Source: Cupriavidus sp. WGlv3 (GTDB lineage Bacteria > Pseudomonadota > Gammaproteobacteria > Burkholderiales > Burkholderiaceae). From it: DNA of 64,000 nt. Below are positions 42,369-51,338 of this stretch, piece after piece; the first letter of the stretch is position 1; each line of letters starts with the position of its first letter. Location: assembly GCF_023952475.1 (NCBI RefSeq), contig NZ_JALHRX010000006.1, forward strand, positions 1 through 64,000. Reading direction: 5' to 3'. A program made the position numbers and the translations under genes. The notes beneath the pieces were generated by a model. The model worked only from the letters and a program-made list of their open reading frames with translations, searched no databases and was not told where the DNA came from.

Positions 42369-43754
42369 CTACGACCGCGGCGCAGCAGCCGCCAGCCGCA
42401 TCCAGCTGGCCACGGCACCGGCGCCGGCAAACGCCGCGCCCAACGCCAGCGCCAGACCCGGCCCGTGGTCGCCGGCGATGCCGAAGCACAATGCCACCAG
42501 CGCCGCCCCCGTGGCCTGCCCCAGCAGCCGGGCCGTGGCCACCACGCCGCTGGCGCCGCCGCTGCGCTCGCGCGGGGCGCTGGTCATCAGGGCCTTGAGA
42601 TTGGGCGACTGGAAGAAGCCGAAGCCCGCACCGCAGACGCACATGCGGATGCCGATATCGAGCGCGCTGGGATCGGCCGGCAGCATCGCAAGCGACAGCA
42701 TGCCGGCGCTGAGCACCGCCAGGCCCACGCCGCCGAGCACGGCCGGCGGATAGCGGTCAGACAGGCGCCCGGCCAGCGGCCCGATCAGCGCCACCACCAC
42801 GGACCATGGCGTCAGCAGGAAGCCGGTCTCCACCGGCCCTCGACCCAGCACGTGCTGGAAGTAGAACGGCAGCGACACAAAGGCCAGGCCCTGCGCCGCG
42901 AACGAACACACCGCGGTCAGCGTCGACAGTGCGAACATCGGCCGCCGGAACAGGTCCACCGGCAGCATCGGCGCCGGATGGCCGCGCTCGCGCCACAGCA
43001 GCAGCCCGAACGCCACCACGAAGACCCCGGCCGCGGCCAGCGACAAGTGCAGCGGCGCGCGCTGCCCGCCCTCGCCCAGCGCGAGGATCAGCGCGGCGAA
43101 GGCAATCACGCTGAGCACCGCTGCCACACGATCGAAACCGTGCGTGCTGCGTGCCGTTTGCGGCAGCGAGCCGCGCCCGATCGCCAGCGCCAGCAGGCCG
43201 ATAGGCAGGTTGACGGCAAACAGCCACGGCCACGTGCCGAACGACAGGATCACCGACGCCACCGTCGGCCCCACCGCGAACGAAACCCCGACCACCAGCG
43301 CATTCAGCCCCAGCCCGCGGCCAAGCCGGTGCGTGGGAAAGATCGCGCTGATCAGCGCCGTGTTGACGCTCATGATGGCCGCCGCGCCGATGCCCTGCAG
43401 CACGCGCGCTGCCGCCAGCGTCGGCAGCGACCATGCCAGCGCACACACCACGGACGCGGCCGTGAACAGCAGCACGCCGCCCAGGTAGATGCGGCGATGG
43501 CCGACCACGCCGCCCAGCGCGGCGAACGGCAGCAGCGTCGCCACCATCGCCAGCTGGTAGGCGTTAATCACCCACACCGAGGCCGCCGGGGTGGCGCGCA
43601 GGTCCGCCGCAATCGATGGCAACGCCGTATTGGCGATGGCGGTATCGAGCGTGGCGAGGGCGACGGCGATCAGGATGGCGGCCATGCCGCGACGCTCGCG
43701 CGAGGTCATGGCGTCGGCCGCGGAGGCGGTCTGGAGGGGGGCTGTGCTGGACAC
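42369..43754 (-). CDS. DHA2-type MFS drug exporter
   Basis: 461 residues with about 14 hydrophobic helices and the proton-antiporter motif C region (GxxxGPxxGG-like: GVSFAVGPTVASVI). An N-terminal LDTAIANTALPSIAADL motif is diagnostic of the EmrB/QacA (DHA2) class, with LGGVVGHRRIYLGGVLLF as motif A. Likely exports organic toxins in exchange for protons. It is divergent from the TetR gene at 43989, with a near-perfect palindrome between them, so control by that regulator is likely. The gene is convergent with the truncated nucleotidase. Confidence 0.92.
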   Translation of the reverse strand: MSSTAPLQTASAADAMTSRERRGMAAILIAVALATLDTAIANTALPSIAADLRATPAASVWVINAYQLAMVATLLPFAALGGVVGHRRIYLGGVLLFTAASVVCALAWSLPTLAAARVLQGIGAAAIMSVNTALISAIFPTHRLGRGLGLNALVVGVSFAVGPTVASVILSFGTWPWLFAVNLPIGLLALAIGRGSLPQTARSTHGFDRVAAVLSVIAFAALILALGEGGQRAPLHLSLAAAGVFVVAFGLLLWRERGHPAPMLPVDLFRRPMFALSTLTAVCSFAAQGLAFVSLPFYFQHVLGRGPVETGFLLTPWSVVVALIGPLAGRLSDRYPPAVLGGVGLAVLSAGMLSLAMLPADPSALDIGIRMCVCGAGFGFFQSPNLKALMTSAPRERSGGASGVVATARLLGQATGAALVALCFGIAGDHGPGLALALGAAFAGAGAVASWMRLAAAAPRS

Positions 43755-43867
43755 TGTCTTTACCGGTTGCCGCCAAGTCCGGGGTCGGCGGTGCGGGGGC
43801 GCACCGTTGGCGAATGGCGATCGTCAGGGCAAGACGATACGGGAAAACCCTTCACCCTGCTGAAGAG

Positions 43868-43883
43868 GCATTCATATGTATGC
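43868..43883. promoter_or_regulatory. Palindrome, candidate TetR-family operator
   Basis: The 16-base near-palindrome GCATTCATATGTATGC (one mismatched pair) lies 114 bases upstream of the MFS start and 105 bases upstream of the TetR start, in the AT-rich divergent spacer. Size and placement fit a TetR-family dimer site controlling both genes. A 7-base direct repeat ATTATGC also occurs nearby, nearer the TetR gene. Confidence 0.45.
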
Positions 43884-43988
43884 ACATTTAAGTCTTCGAC
43901 CCTCGATAGATTATGCTCAACATCTATTGAATAAATTATGCCCGTCATCTAAACTTCGCCAAAGCCTGATTCCCCACCGAGGTCCCAG

Positions 43989-44582
43989 ATGGCACGCGCA
44001 TCACGCGAGCAAACCGACAAGAATCGCGAGGCGATCGAACAAGCGTCGTCGCGGCTGTTCCGCGAGCGCGGCCTGAACGGGGTCAGCGTGGCGGAGCTGA
44101 TGGCCGGCGCCGGCCTGACCCATGGCGGCTTCTACGGCCACTTTGCCTCGAAGGACGCGCTCGCTGCGCAGGCCTGCAAGCGCGCGTTCGAGGAGTCGAC
44201 CGCGCGCTGGGAGCGCCGCCTCGCGCGCGCCGGCGGCGACCGCAAGGCCATGCTCGCCAACCTGGTCGAGCCCTACCTGACCGCCGCGCATTGCGCCAAC
44301 CCAGGCGTCGGCTGCGCGGCCGCCGCGCTGGCCGTCGATGTCGCCCGCGAGCCCGCCGGCAAACCGGTGCGCCAGGCCTATGCCGAAGGGCTGCGAACCA
44401 TGATCGATGACATGGCGCAGACCGTGGCGTCCGACGATCCGCAGCAACGCCACGACCAGGCGCTGGTGCGCATGGCGTTGCTGGTCGGCGCCCTCACGCT
44501 CGCGCGCGCCACCGAAGGCGATCCGCTCTCCGACGAGATGCTGAACGCAGTGCGAACCCATCTGCTGGACGGCAACGCCTAG
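43989..44582 (+). CDS. TetR/AcrR-family transcriptional regulator
   Basis: 197 residues. The helix-turn-helix is in residues 14-60, with the family signature ASRLFRERGLNGVSVAELMAGAGLTHGGFYGHFASKDAL. The TGGFYGHF-like recognition helix is typical of the TetR subgroup that represses nearby efflux genes. The ligand domain has a conserved C-terminal TetR_C-like pattern (NPGVGCAAAALAVDVAR). It lies between two MFS genes, divergent from one and 109 bases upstream of the other, and probably represses at least the divergent one. Confidence 0.92.
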   Translation: MARASREQTDKNREAIEQASSRLFRERGLNGVSVAELMAGAGLTHGGFYGHFASKDALAAQACKRAFEESTARWERRLARAGGDRKAMLANLVEPYLTAAHCANPGVGCAAAALAVDVAREPAGKPVRQAYAEGLRTMIDDMAQTVASDDPQQRHDQALVRMALLVGALTLARATEGDPLSDEMLNAVRTHLLDGNA

Positions 44583-44691
44583 TAGCGGACTTTTTCCCTG
44601 AAGATTGACCGACAACCCGCGGCCGAACGCAGCGGGATGCCCTGCCTTTGCCCTTTCCGACCCGCACCGAAACCGAGACCACGAGAGCCCC

Positions 44692-45996
44692 ATGTTCGCC
44701 CAAGCCCTTTCCCGCCGGCTCGACCGGCGCGGCATCCACTACGCGTGGCTGATCGCCGCGCTGACCTTCCTGGTGATGCTCACCACCTCGGCCGCGCTTG
44801 GCCTCCCCGGGGCCTTCCTGCAGCCGCTGAGCCGGGAGATGGGCTGGAACACCGACCAGATCTCGTCGATCCTGGCGTTCCGCTTTGCGCTGTTCGGGCT
44901 GATGGCGCCGTTTTCGGCACTGCTGATGGACCGCTTCGGCGTGCGCAACGTGGTCTGTGCCGCGCTGGCGCTGATTGCCGGCGGCATGGCGCTGGCCACG
45001 GTGTCGACGGAGTTGTGGCAGCTTTTCGTGGCGTGGGGCCTGATGCTCGGCGTCGGCTCAGGGCTGACCGCGCTGGTGCTGGCCGCCGTGGTGGCCAACC
45101 GCTGGTTCAGCGCACGGCGCGGCCTGGTCATCGGCATCCTCACGGCCAGCGCCGCAACGGGGCAGCTGGCGTTCCTGCCGGTAGCCGCCTGGCTGATCGA
45201 GCATATGGGCTGGCGCGTGGCCGTGATGCCGGTGCTGGCGGCGTGCGCGGTGCTGGCATTGCTGGTGTTCGGGCTGATGCGCAGCCGCCCCGCCGATGTC
45301 GGCCTGGCCGCGTTCGGCGAAGTGCCGGCGACCGCGGCCGTGCCACCCACACCGCAGGCTGCTACGCCGTTCACGCTGAGCGGCCCGTTCCGTGTGCTGC
45401 GCGACGCGGCGCGCACCCAGGCCTTCTGGGTCTTGGCGGGTACCTTCTTCATCTGCGGCCTCAGCACCAACGGCCTGATCCAGACCCACTTCATCGCACT
45501 GTGCGGCGACTTCGGCATGGGTCCGGTGCCGGCGGCGTCGGCGCTGGCCATGATGGGCGCATTCGATTTTGTCGGCACCATCCTGTCGGGCTGGCTCTCC
45601 GACCGCTACGACAGCCGCAAGCTGCTGTTCTGGTACTACGCGCTGCGCGGCCTGTCGCTGTTCTGGCTGCCGCACTCCACCTTCACGCTGTACGGGCTGT
45701 CGATCTTTGCGATGTTCTACGGTCTCGACTGGATCGCCACCGTGCCGCCGACGGTCAAGCTGGCGGCCACGGCGTTCGGGCGCGAGCGCGCGCCGATGGT
45801 GTTCGGCTGGATCTTCGCGGCGCACCAGATCGGCGCGGCCGTGGCGGCGTTCGGTGCGGGGATGAGCCGTACGCTGCTGCTGACCTATACGCCGGCGCTG
45901 TATGCCGCGGGCGCGGCGTGCCTGGTGGCCGCGCTGATGGCGCTGATGGTCAGCCGCGCGCGTGCCGCGACGGCGGCAGAGGCGGTGCGCGCCTGA
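44692..45996 (+). CDS. MFS transporter, 12-helix type
   Basis: 434 residues from ATG 44692; the open frame begins earlier at 44605, but the extra part is polar and not conserved in style. Twelve hydrophobic helices in two halves are separated by a central loop near 205-235. The beginning HYAWLIAALTFLVMLTTSAALG and GAFLQPLSREMGW recall the monocarboxylate/oxalate-formate-like MFS subgroups, and MDRFGVRNVV is the motif A variant. The substrate is unknown; uptake of an organic acid or export are both possible. It follows the TetR gene and is convergent with the XRE-cupin gene. Confidence 0.85.
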   Translation: MFAQALSRRLDRRGIHYAWLIAALTFLVMLTTSAALGLPGAFLQPLSREMGWNTDQISSILAFRFALFGLMAPFSALLMDRFGVRNVVCAALALIAGGMALATVSTELWQLFVAWGLMLGVGSGLTALVLAAVVANRWFSARRGLVIGILTASAATGQLAFLPVAAWLIEHMGWRVAVMPVLAACAVLALLVFGLMRSRPADVGLAAFGEVPATAAVPPTPQAATPFTLSGPFRVLRDAARTQAFWVLAGTFFICGLSTNGLIQTHFIALCGDFGMGPVPAASALAMMGAFDFVGTILSGWLSDRYDSRKLLFWYYALRGLSLFWLPHSTFTLYGLSIFAMFYGLDWIATVPPTVKLAATAFGRERAPMVFGWIFAAHQIGAAVAAFGAGMSRTLLLTYTPALYAAGAACLVAALMALMVSRARAATAAEAVRA

Positions 45997-46065
45997 TCCA
46001 CCACCACATTGGGGCTCCGCAACGCATGCTTCACCCTGCAACCCCAAAGCACGGGCTCGGCCCCT

Positions 46066-46803
46066 TCAGCCCTTGCCCTTCCCCCTGGTCGCGGCCGCTT
46101 TCCCCTGGGACCGGCCGACGGTCCGTTTCGGCGCCGCCGCCGCCTTTGTCGCCTGGGCCGACTTCATCAAGTTGCTTTCGCTGGTGGTCACACCCACGAT
46201 CCGGGCGAGCTGCCGGCTTACGCTAATGTAGGCGTGGCCCATGCGGGCATCGAAATACAACGCATCGCCCCGCGCCAGGTGCAGCTTCTCGCCGTTGTCG
46301 AAATGGATTTCGATCTCGCCGCTGAGCACATAGACAAACTCCTCGCCGGGATGGCGCGAGAAGTCACCGGGGCCCTCGATGCGGCGCGCATGCACGGTGC
46401 CGACCACCGGGCTCATCTGCTTGCCGACGGCCTCCGTGCCGAGGAATTCATAGGTCAGCGACGATCCCCGGTAGGTCACGCCCTCGCCGGCCCGGGTCAC
46501 GACAGGTCCGCGGAACGGCGAAGTCTTCGCGCCGGCACCCGCGAACATCGAGCCCATGTCCATCTGCAGCGCCTGGCCCAGCGCAGCAAAATTCTCGTAG
46601 CCCAGGGCCAGTTGCCCACGCTCCGCGCGCGAGATGGTGGTGATCGACACGCCCGACAGTTCGGCGAGGTGCGCCAGCGTCCAGCCGAAGGCCTTGCGCG
46701 CCGAGCGCAGGCGCTTGCCAAAGGTCTCGCGGTCGAGCGTGTGCGACTCGCCGCCATCGATCCCGATGCCGCTGCCGCGTCCCGGGGCGGTGTGTGTTTT
46801 CAA
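46066..46803 (-). CDS. XRE-type regulator with C-terminal cupin domain
   Basis: 245 residues: an HTH_3 domain at about 28-85 (RLRSARKAFGWTLAHLAELSGVSITTISRAERG), a linker, a cupin_2 domain at about 150-215 (HPGEEFVYVLSGEIEIHFDNGEKLHLARGDALYFDA), and a Lys/Ala-rich tail. Regulators of this architecture commonly sense amino acids or related small molecules in the cupin and control adjacent catabolic genes. It is divergent from the D-amino-acid dehydrogenase gene, with a striking nested dyad between them, which is the likely operator. Confidence 0.93.
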   Translation of the reverse strand: MKTHTAPGRGSGIGIDGGESHTLDRETFGKRLRSARKAFGWTLAHLAELSGVSITTISRAERGQLALGYENFAALGQALQMDMGSMFAGAGAKTSPFRGPVVTRAGEGVTYRGSSLTYEFLGTEAVGKQMSPVVGTVHARRIEGPGDFSRHPGEEFVYVLSGEIEIHFDNGEKLHLARGDALYFDARMGHAYISVSRQLARIVGVTTSESNLMKSAQATKAAAAPKRTVGRSQGKAAATRGKGKG

Positions 46804-46882
46804 GCCTGCGTCCTTTTTCAGTTGGACGGAATGCTAACAGAGGAGACCGCGCAAAGGCTCCTCCCCTGCCGCACACCTTAGC

Positions 46883-46926
46883 GCAAGATTTGCGTATCCG
46901 CAATTTGCATATCCGCAAATTCTTGC
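46883..46926. promoter_or_regulatory. Nested dyad and tandem repeat, probable XRE-cupin operator
   Basis: Outer arms GCAAGATTTGCG (46883-46894) and CGCAAATTCTTGC (46914-46926, one extra base) are inverted. Inside lie two direct 15-base repeats of ATTTGCRTATCCGCA (46888-46902 and 46903-46917), each itself a short dyad (TTGCG/CGCAA). The block covers the -35 region of the promoter for the oxidase gene. Such a layout suits two dimers binding side by side. Confidence 0.65.
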
Positions 46927-46933
46927 CTACACT
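46905..46933 (+). promoter_or_regulatory. Candidate sigma70 promoter of the D-amino-acid operon
   Basis: TTGCAT (46905-46910), a 17-base spacer and TACACT (46928-46933) fit a sigma70 promoter pointing to the dehydrogenase gene. The -35 box lies inside the second operator repeat, so the bound regulator would block or replace polymerase contacts. Predicted transcript start is near 46940. Confidence 0.5.
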
Positions 46934-46990
46934 CCCTCGCAATTCCGAATGCACGAGCGCCCCCGCAAGTGCGCTTTTTCGATCCGATCC

Positions 46991-48157
46991 ATGTGCCCGA
47001 CTGACGCCGTCTCACCCATTCCAGCCGACTACCTCATCATCGGAGGCGGCATCGCCGGTGCTTCCGTCGCGTACTGGCTCGCGCCGCATGGCCGGGTCAT
47101 CGTGCTCGAGCGCGAGGCCCAGCCTGGCTACCACTCGACCGGCCGCTCCGCGGCGCTGTTCATGGAAAGCTACGGCACCACGCAGGTCCGCGCGCTGACG
47201 ATGGCAAGCCGCGCCTTCCTGCAGGATCCGCCGCCGGGTTTTGCCTCGCACCCGCTGCTCACGCCGCGCGGCGCGCTCATGGTCGCCGGCCCCGGCGAAC
47301 AGCATCTGCTTGACGCGCACTGGGACGTGGTGCGCGCCGTGGATCCCGACGCCCGCCTGCTGAGCGCCGCGCAAGCGTGCGAGCGCGTACCGGCGCTGCG
47401 CGCGGAGCAACTGCTCGGCGGCGTTTATGAGCCCGGAGCCGCGGACATGGATGTGGACGCGATCCACCAGGGCTACCTGCGCGGCATGCGCCAGGCCGGC
47501 GGCAAGCTGGTGTGCGATGCCGAAGTCACGGCCATGGCACGCGTGCGGGAGCACTGGCGCGTGGAGGCTGGCGGGACGGTATATGAGGCCCCGGTGGTCC
47601 TCAACGCCGCCGGCGCCTGGGCCGACGTCATCGCGCGGCTGGCCGGCGTGCAGCCGCTTGGGATTGAACCCCGCCGCCGCTCTGCCTTTGTCTTCGCGCC
47701 GCCCGCGGACATGGACACCAGCGGCTGGCCCATGGTCTTCGGCGCCGACGAGGACTGGTACATCAAGCCCGATGCCGGCATGCTGCTGGGCTCTCCGGCC
47801 AATGCCGACCCGGTCGAGCCACAGGACGTCCAGCCCGAGGAAATGGATATCGCGCTCGCCATCGACCGCATCGAGACCGCGACCTCGCTCAGGATCCGCC
47901 GTCCCGCGCGCACCTGGGCCGGGCTGCGCTCCTTCGTCGCCGACGGCGACCTGGTGGGCGGGTTCGACGACGCCGTGCCGGGCTTCTTCTGGGTGGCGGG
48001 CCAGGGCGGCTACGGCATCCAGACCTCGGCGGCCATGGGCGAGACCTGTGCCGCGCTGGCGCGCGGCCTGCCGGTGCCGGCGCATCCCGCGTCGTTCGGC
48101 CTGAGCGCCGAGATGCTTGGGCCCGCGCGCCTGCGCCGCCTGGCCGCTTCGGCCTGA
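46991..48157 (+). CDS. FAD-dependent D-amino-acid dehydrogenase, DauA-like
   Basis: 388 residues from ATG 46991, chosen because it starts shortly before the FAD-binding GGGIAGAS motif (about 17-24); ATG 46949 would add 14 residues and almost no leader. The segment LEREAQPGYHSTGRSAA, and DVQPEEMDIA plus RRPARTWAGLRSFVADGDLV and GFFWVAGQGGYGIQTSAAMGE, closely follow Pseudomonas D-arginine dehydrogenase DauA, a DAO-fold enzyme that turns D-amino acids into 2-oxo acids with FAD and a quinone-type acceptor. The exact substrate is not set by sequence. First gene of a long same-strand series with the M81 peptidase and a peptide importer. Confidence 0.88.
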   Translation: MCPTDAVSPIPADYLIIGGGIAGASVAYWLAPHGRVIVLEREAQPGYHSTGRSAALFMESYGTTQVRALTMASRAFLQDPPPGFASHPLLTPRGALMVAGPGEQHLLDAHWDVVRAVDPDARLLSAAQACERVPALRAEQLLGGVYEPGAADMDVDAIHQGYLRGMRQAGGKLVCDAEVTAMARVREHWRVEAGGTVYEAPVVLNAAGAWADVIARLAGVQPLGIEPRRRSAFVFAPPADMDTSGWPMVFGADEDWYIKPDAGMLLGSPANADPVEPQDVQPEEMDIALAIDRIETATSLRIRRPARTWAGLRSFVADGDLVGGFDDAVPGFFWVAGQGGYGIQTSAAMGETCAALARGLPVPAHPASFGLSAEMLGPARLRRLAASA

Positions 48158-48207
48158 ATCGCGCTTTCCCCAACCGTTAATCCCCGACTGACCAGGAGCC
48201 AACCATC

Positions 48208-49662
48208 GTGCGTGTCTTCAGTGCCTCCCTCGCCACCGAAACCAACACCTTTGCGCCGATGCCCACCGGCCTGTCTTCCTTCAGGGATCGCGGCTACTTC
48301 GCGGCCGGCCAGCATCCTGACCAGATGACGTTTTTCTCAGGGCCGCTGTGGGCAGCACGGATTCGCGGCAAGGAGCGCGGCTGGCAGCTGTGCGAAGGCA
48401 TGGTGGCCGGCGCGCAGCCCAGCGGCACCACCACCCGCCATGCCTACGAAACCCTGCGCGACGAACTGCTGGCCGACCTGCGCGCGGCGCTGCCGGTGGA
48501 CATGGTGCTGCTCGGCCTGCACGGCGCGATGGTGGCCGATGGCTATGACGACTGCGAGGGCGACCTGCTGCAGCGTGTGCGCGCCATCGTCGGCCCCGAG
48601 GTGGTGATCGGCGCCGAGCTGGACCCGCACTGCCACCTGACGCCCGAGATGACAGCGTACGCCGACGTGCTGGTCGCCTTCAAGGAATACCCGCATACCG
48701 ACGTACTGGAACGCGCGCTGGAACTCGTCGACCTGTGCGCGGCCACGGTGGAAGGCAAGGTTCGCCCGGTGGCGGCGGTGGTCGATTGCGAGATGATCGT
48801 CACGGTCCACACCTCGCGCGAGCCGGCGCGCGGCTTCATCGACCGCATCCAGTCGCTGGAAGGGCGCGACGGCGTGCTGTCGGTGTCGGTGGCGCATGGG
48901 TTTTCATGGGGCGATGTGCCGGAGATGGGCACCAAGGTGCTGGTTTACGCCGACGGCAACCAGGCCAGGGCCGATGCGCTGGCGCGGCAGCTGGCCGACG
49001 AACTGATCGCCATGCGCGACGGGCTCATGGTGCGCTACCCGGACATCGACACCTCGCTCGACGAGGCGCTGGCCTGCGACGGCGGCCCGGTGGTGCTGGC
49101 CGATGGCGCCGACAATCCCGGCGGCGGCGCGGCGAGCGACTCCACTTTTATCTTGCGCCGGATGATCGAACGCGGCATCGGCAATGCGGCGGTCGGCCCG
49201 ATGTGGGACCCGATCGCGGTGCGCATCGCCTTCGATGCCGGCGTGGGTGCGCGCCTGCCGATGCGCATCGGCGGCAAGATCAGTCCGCTATCAGGCGACC
49301 CGCTGGACCTGGACTGCACGGTCAAGGCCCTGCTGCCCGACATGGTGATGACCGGACTGTCCGACACGCCGGTGCAGATGGGCCACTGCGCGCTGGTGGC
49401 AGCCAACGGCATCGACATCGTGCTGATCACGCTGCGCAACCAGGCCATGGGTACGGACATGTTCACCCAGCTGGGCTGTGACCTGGCGCGCAAGCAGATC
49501 ATCGTGGTCAAGTCCTCGCAGCACTTCTATGCGTCCTTCTCCAAAGTGGCAAGTCACGTGATCTACGCAGGCGCCCCGGGTGCCGTCACGCTTGACCTCA
49601 CGACCCTGCCCTATCGCAAGATCCAACGGCCCAAGTGGCCCCTGGACAGCGCCGCGGCCTGA
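48208..49662 (+). CDS. M81-family metallopeptidase (MlrC-type)
   Basis: 484 residues from GTG 48208, with AGGAG eleven bases upstream. The M81/MlrC N-terminal domain starts FSASLATETNTFAP, and VDMVLLGLHGAMVADGYDDCEGDLL and GAELDPHCHLTPEM contain the likely zinc ligands. The C-terminal MlrC domain has VLADGADNPGGGAASDSTFILRRM. The family is named after microcystinase C, which hydrolyses linear microcystin fragments containing D-amino acids; most members have unknown substrates. Its place between a D-amino-acid dehydrogenase and a peptide ABC importer suggests processing of imported peptides or acyl amino acids with D-residues. Confidence 0.9.
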   Translation: MRVFSASLATETNTFAPMPTGLSSFRDRGYFAAGQHPDQMTFFSGPLWAARIRGKERGWQLCEGMVAGAQPSGTTTRHAYETLRDELLADLRAALPVDMVLLGLHGAMVADGYDDCEGDLLQRVRAIVGPEVVIGAELDPHCHLTPEMTAYADVLVAFKEYPHTDVLERALELVDLCAATVEGKVRPVAAVVDCEMIVTVHTSREPARGFIDRIQSLEGRDGVLSVSVAHGFSWGDVPEMGTKVLVYADGNQARADALARQLADELIAMRDGLMVRYPDIDTSLDEALACDGGPVVLADGADNPGGGAASDSTFILRRMIERGIGNAAVGPMWDPIAVRIAFDAGVGARLPMRIGGKISPLSGDPLDLDCTVKALLPDMVMTGLSDTPVQMGHCALVAANGIDIVLITLRNQAMGTDMFTQLGCDLARKQIIVVKSSQHFYASFSKVASHVIYAGAPGAVTLDLTTLPYRKIQRPKWPLDSAAA

Positions 49663-49722
49663 GCGCCGGCCGCCTGACTGCGATCACGACAACAACGACA
49701 ACGAAGAAAACGGAGACTGCAC

Positions 49723-51306
49723 ATGACACCAAACCGACCCCTGTCCGCCGCGCTCGCGGCGGGCGCCCTGGTCCTGGCAGGCGCCAGCCTGCCCGTGCTG
49801 GCGCAGACCAAGACGCTCAAGGTCGTGGCGCATGCCGACCTGAAGATCCTCGATCCGACCTTCACCACGGCCTACATCACGCGCAACTTCGGCTACATGG
49901 TCTACGACACGCTGTTCGCCCAGGATGCCAAGGGCAAACCGCAGCCGCAGATGGTCGAGAAATACAGCAGCTCGAAGGATGGCGCGCAGTGGAGCTTCAC
50001 GCTGCGTCCCGGCCTGAAGTTCTCGGATGGCAGCGCGGTTACCTCGGCGGACGCAATCGCCTCGCTGCAGCGCTGGGGCGCGCGCGACAGCCTGGGCCGT
50101 GCCATGGGCGAAGCCGGCGCCGAATGGAAGGCGGTCGACACGCGCACGTTCACGCTGACGCTCAAAGCGCCCTTTGGCATGGTGCTGGATGCGCTGGCCA
50201 AGCCCTCTGGCTTTCCCCCGGTGATCCTGCCGGAGCGCCTGGCCAGGATGCCCGCTACCGCGCCCCTGCCCGAAGTGCTGGGCTCCGGCCCCTTCGTCTT
50301 CAAGCGCGACGAATGGGTGCCGGGCAACAAGGCGGTGTTCGTGCGCAACCCGCACTACGTGGCACGCAGCGAGCCCGCGAGCGGACTCGCCGGCAGCAAG
50401 CAGCCCCGCGTCGACCGCGTCGAATGGCTCTACCTGCCAGATGCCAACAGCGCGATCGCCGCGCTCAAGCGCGGCGAGGTCGACCTGATCGAACAGGTAC
50501 CGCCGGACTACATCACCCCGCTGCGCGGCGACGCCAGCATCAAGATCGGCTCGGGTGGCGCCTACCAGGGCGTGCTGGTGATGAACCAGCTGCATCCGCC
50601 ATTCAACAACCCGAAAGTGCGCCAGGCCTTCCTGCAGGCGGTGAGCCAGGAACGCTTCACCGCGGCCATGGGCTATCCGCTCGACATGCGCATCAACTAC
50701 TGCGCCACCTTCTTCATCTGCGGCGGCCGCAACGATACCGCTGCCGGCGCCGAGCCGTACCGCAAGGCCGATCCGGCCCGTGCCAGGCAGCTGCTGGGCG
50801 CGGCGGGCTACAAGGGCGAAAAGGTGGTGCTGCTGGTGCCGACCGACGTTCCCCAGCTCAACGCTGAAGCCCTGATGGCGGCGCAGACCATGCGCAGCAT
50901 GGGCATGAACGTCGACATGCAGAACATGGACTGGGCCTCAATCGGCGCGCGCCGCGCCAGGCGGGATGCGCCCGAGGCCGGGGGCTGGAACATGTACGTG
51001 ACCGTCGCGGGCGAGTTCGATGCCGACTCCCCGATCACCAATGCCTACCTCGGCGCCGCCTGCGGCACCAGCCTGCCAGGCTGGCCCTGCGACAAGCCGC
51101 TCGACGAGCTGCGCACGGCCTGGATCCGCGAGACCGTGCCAGCGAAACGCAAGGAACTGCTCGATGCCTTCCAGAAGCGCGCCTATGAGGCCGTGCCCTA
51201 TGTGAACGCCGGCCAGTACACGGCGGCCTTCGCGGCGCGTGCCAGCCTCAAGGGCATCGACAGGATGTGGGCCGGCATGCCCACGGTCTGGATGCTCGAC
51301 AAATAA
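49723..51306 (+). CDS. Peptide-type ABC transporter substrate-binding protein
   Basis: 527 residues with a Sec signal peptide (about 1-27, LAAGALVLAGASLPVLAQ). The SBP_bac_5 fold is shown by LKILDPTFTTAYITRNFGYMVYDTLF, WSFTLRPGLKFSDGSAVTSADAI and ADSPITNAYLG near the end. It is the periplasmic receptor of the Dpp/Opp-type importer encoded by the next four genes. Two paired Cys in CATFFICGG and in CGTSLPGWPC could form disulphides. Ligand is inferred to be a D-residue-containing peptide or acyl amino acid from context only. Confidence 0.93.
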   Translation: MTPNRPLSAALAAGALVLAGASLPVLAQTKTLKVVAHADLKILDPTFTTAYITRNFGYMVYDTLFAQDAKGKPQPQMVEKYSSSKDGAQWSFTLRPGLKFSDGSAVTSADAIASLQRWGARDSLGRAMGEAGAEWKAVDTRTFTLTLKAPFGMVLDALAKPSGFPPVILPERLARMPATAPLPEVLGSGPFVFKRDEWVPGNKAVFVRNPHYVARSEPASGLAGSKQPRVDRVEWLYLPDANSAIAALKRGEVDLIEQVPPDYITPLRGDASIKIGSGGAYQGVLVMNQLHPPFNNPKVRQAFLQAVSQERFTAAMGYPLDMRINYCATFFICGGRNDTAAGAEPYRKADPARARQLLGAAGYKGEKVVLLVPTDVPQLNAEALMAAQTMRSMGMNVDMQNMDWASIGARRARRDAPEAGGWNMYVTVAGEFDADSPITNAYLGAACGTSLPGWPCDKPLDELRTAWIRETVPAKRKELLDAFQKRAYEAVPYVNAGQYTAAFAARASLKGIDRMWAGMPTVWMLDK

Positions 51307-51338
51307 CCACGAATCACGAACACCAGGAGAGATACGAG

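Noticed and set aside
42465..43934. 489-codon plus-strand frame opposite the DHA2 exporter
   Set aside because: Arg/Gln/His-rich nonsense composition, opposite a membrane protein with all family motifs.
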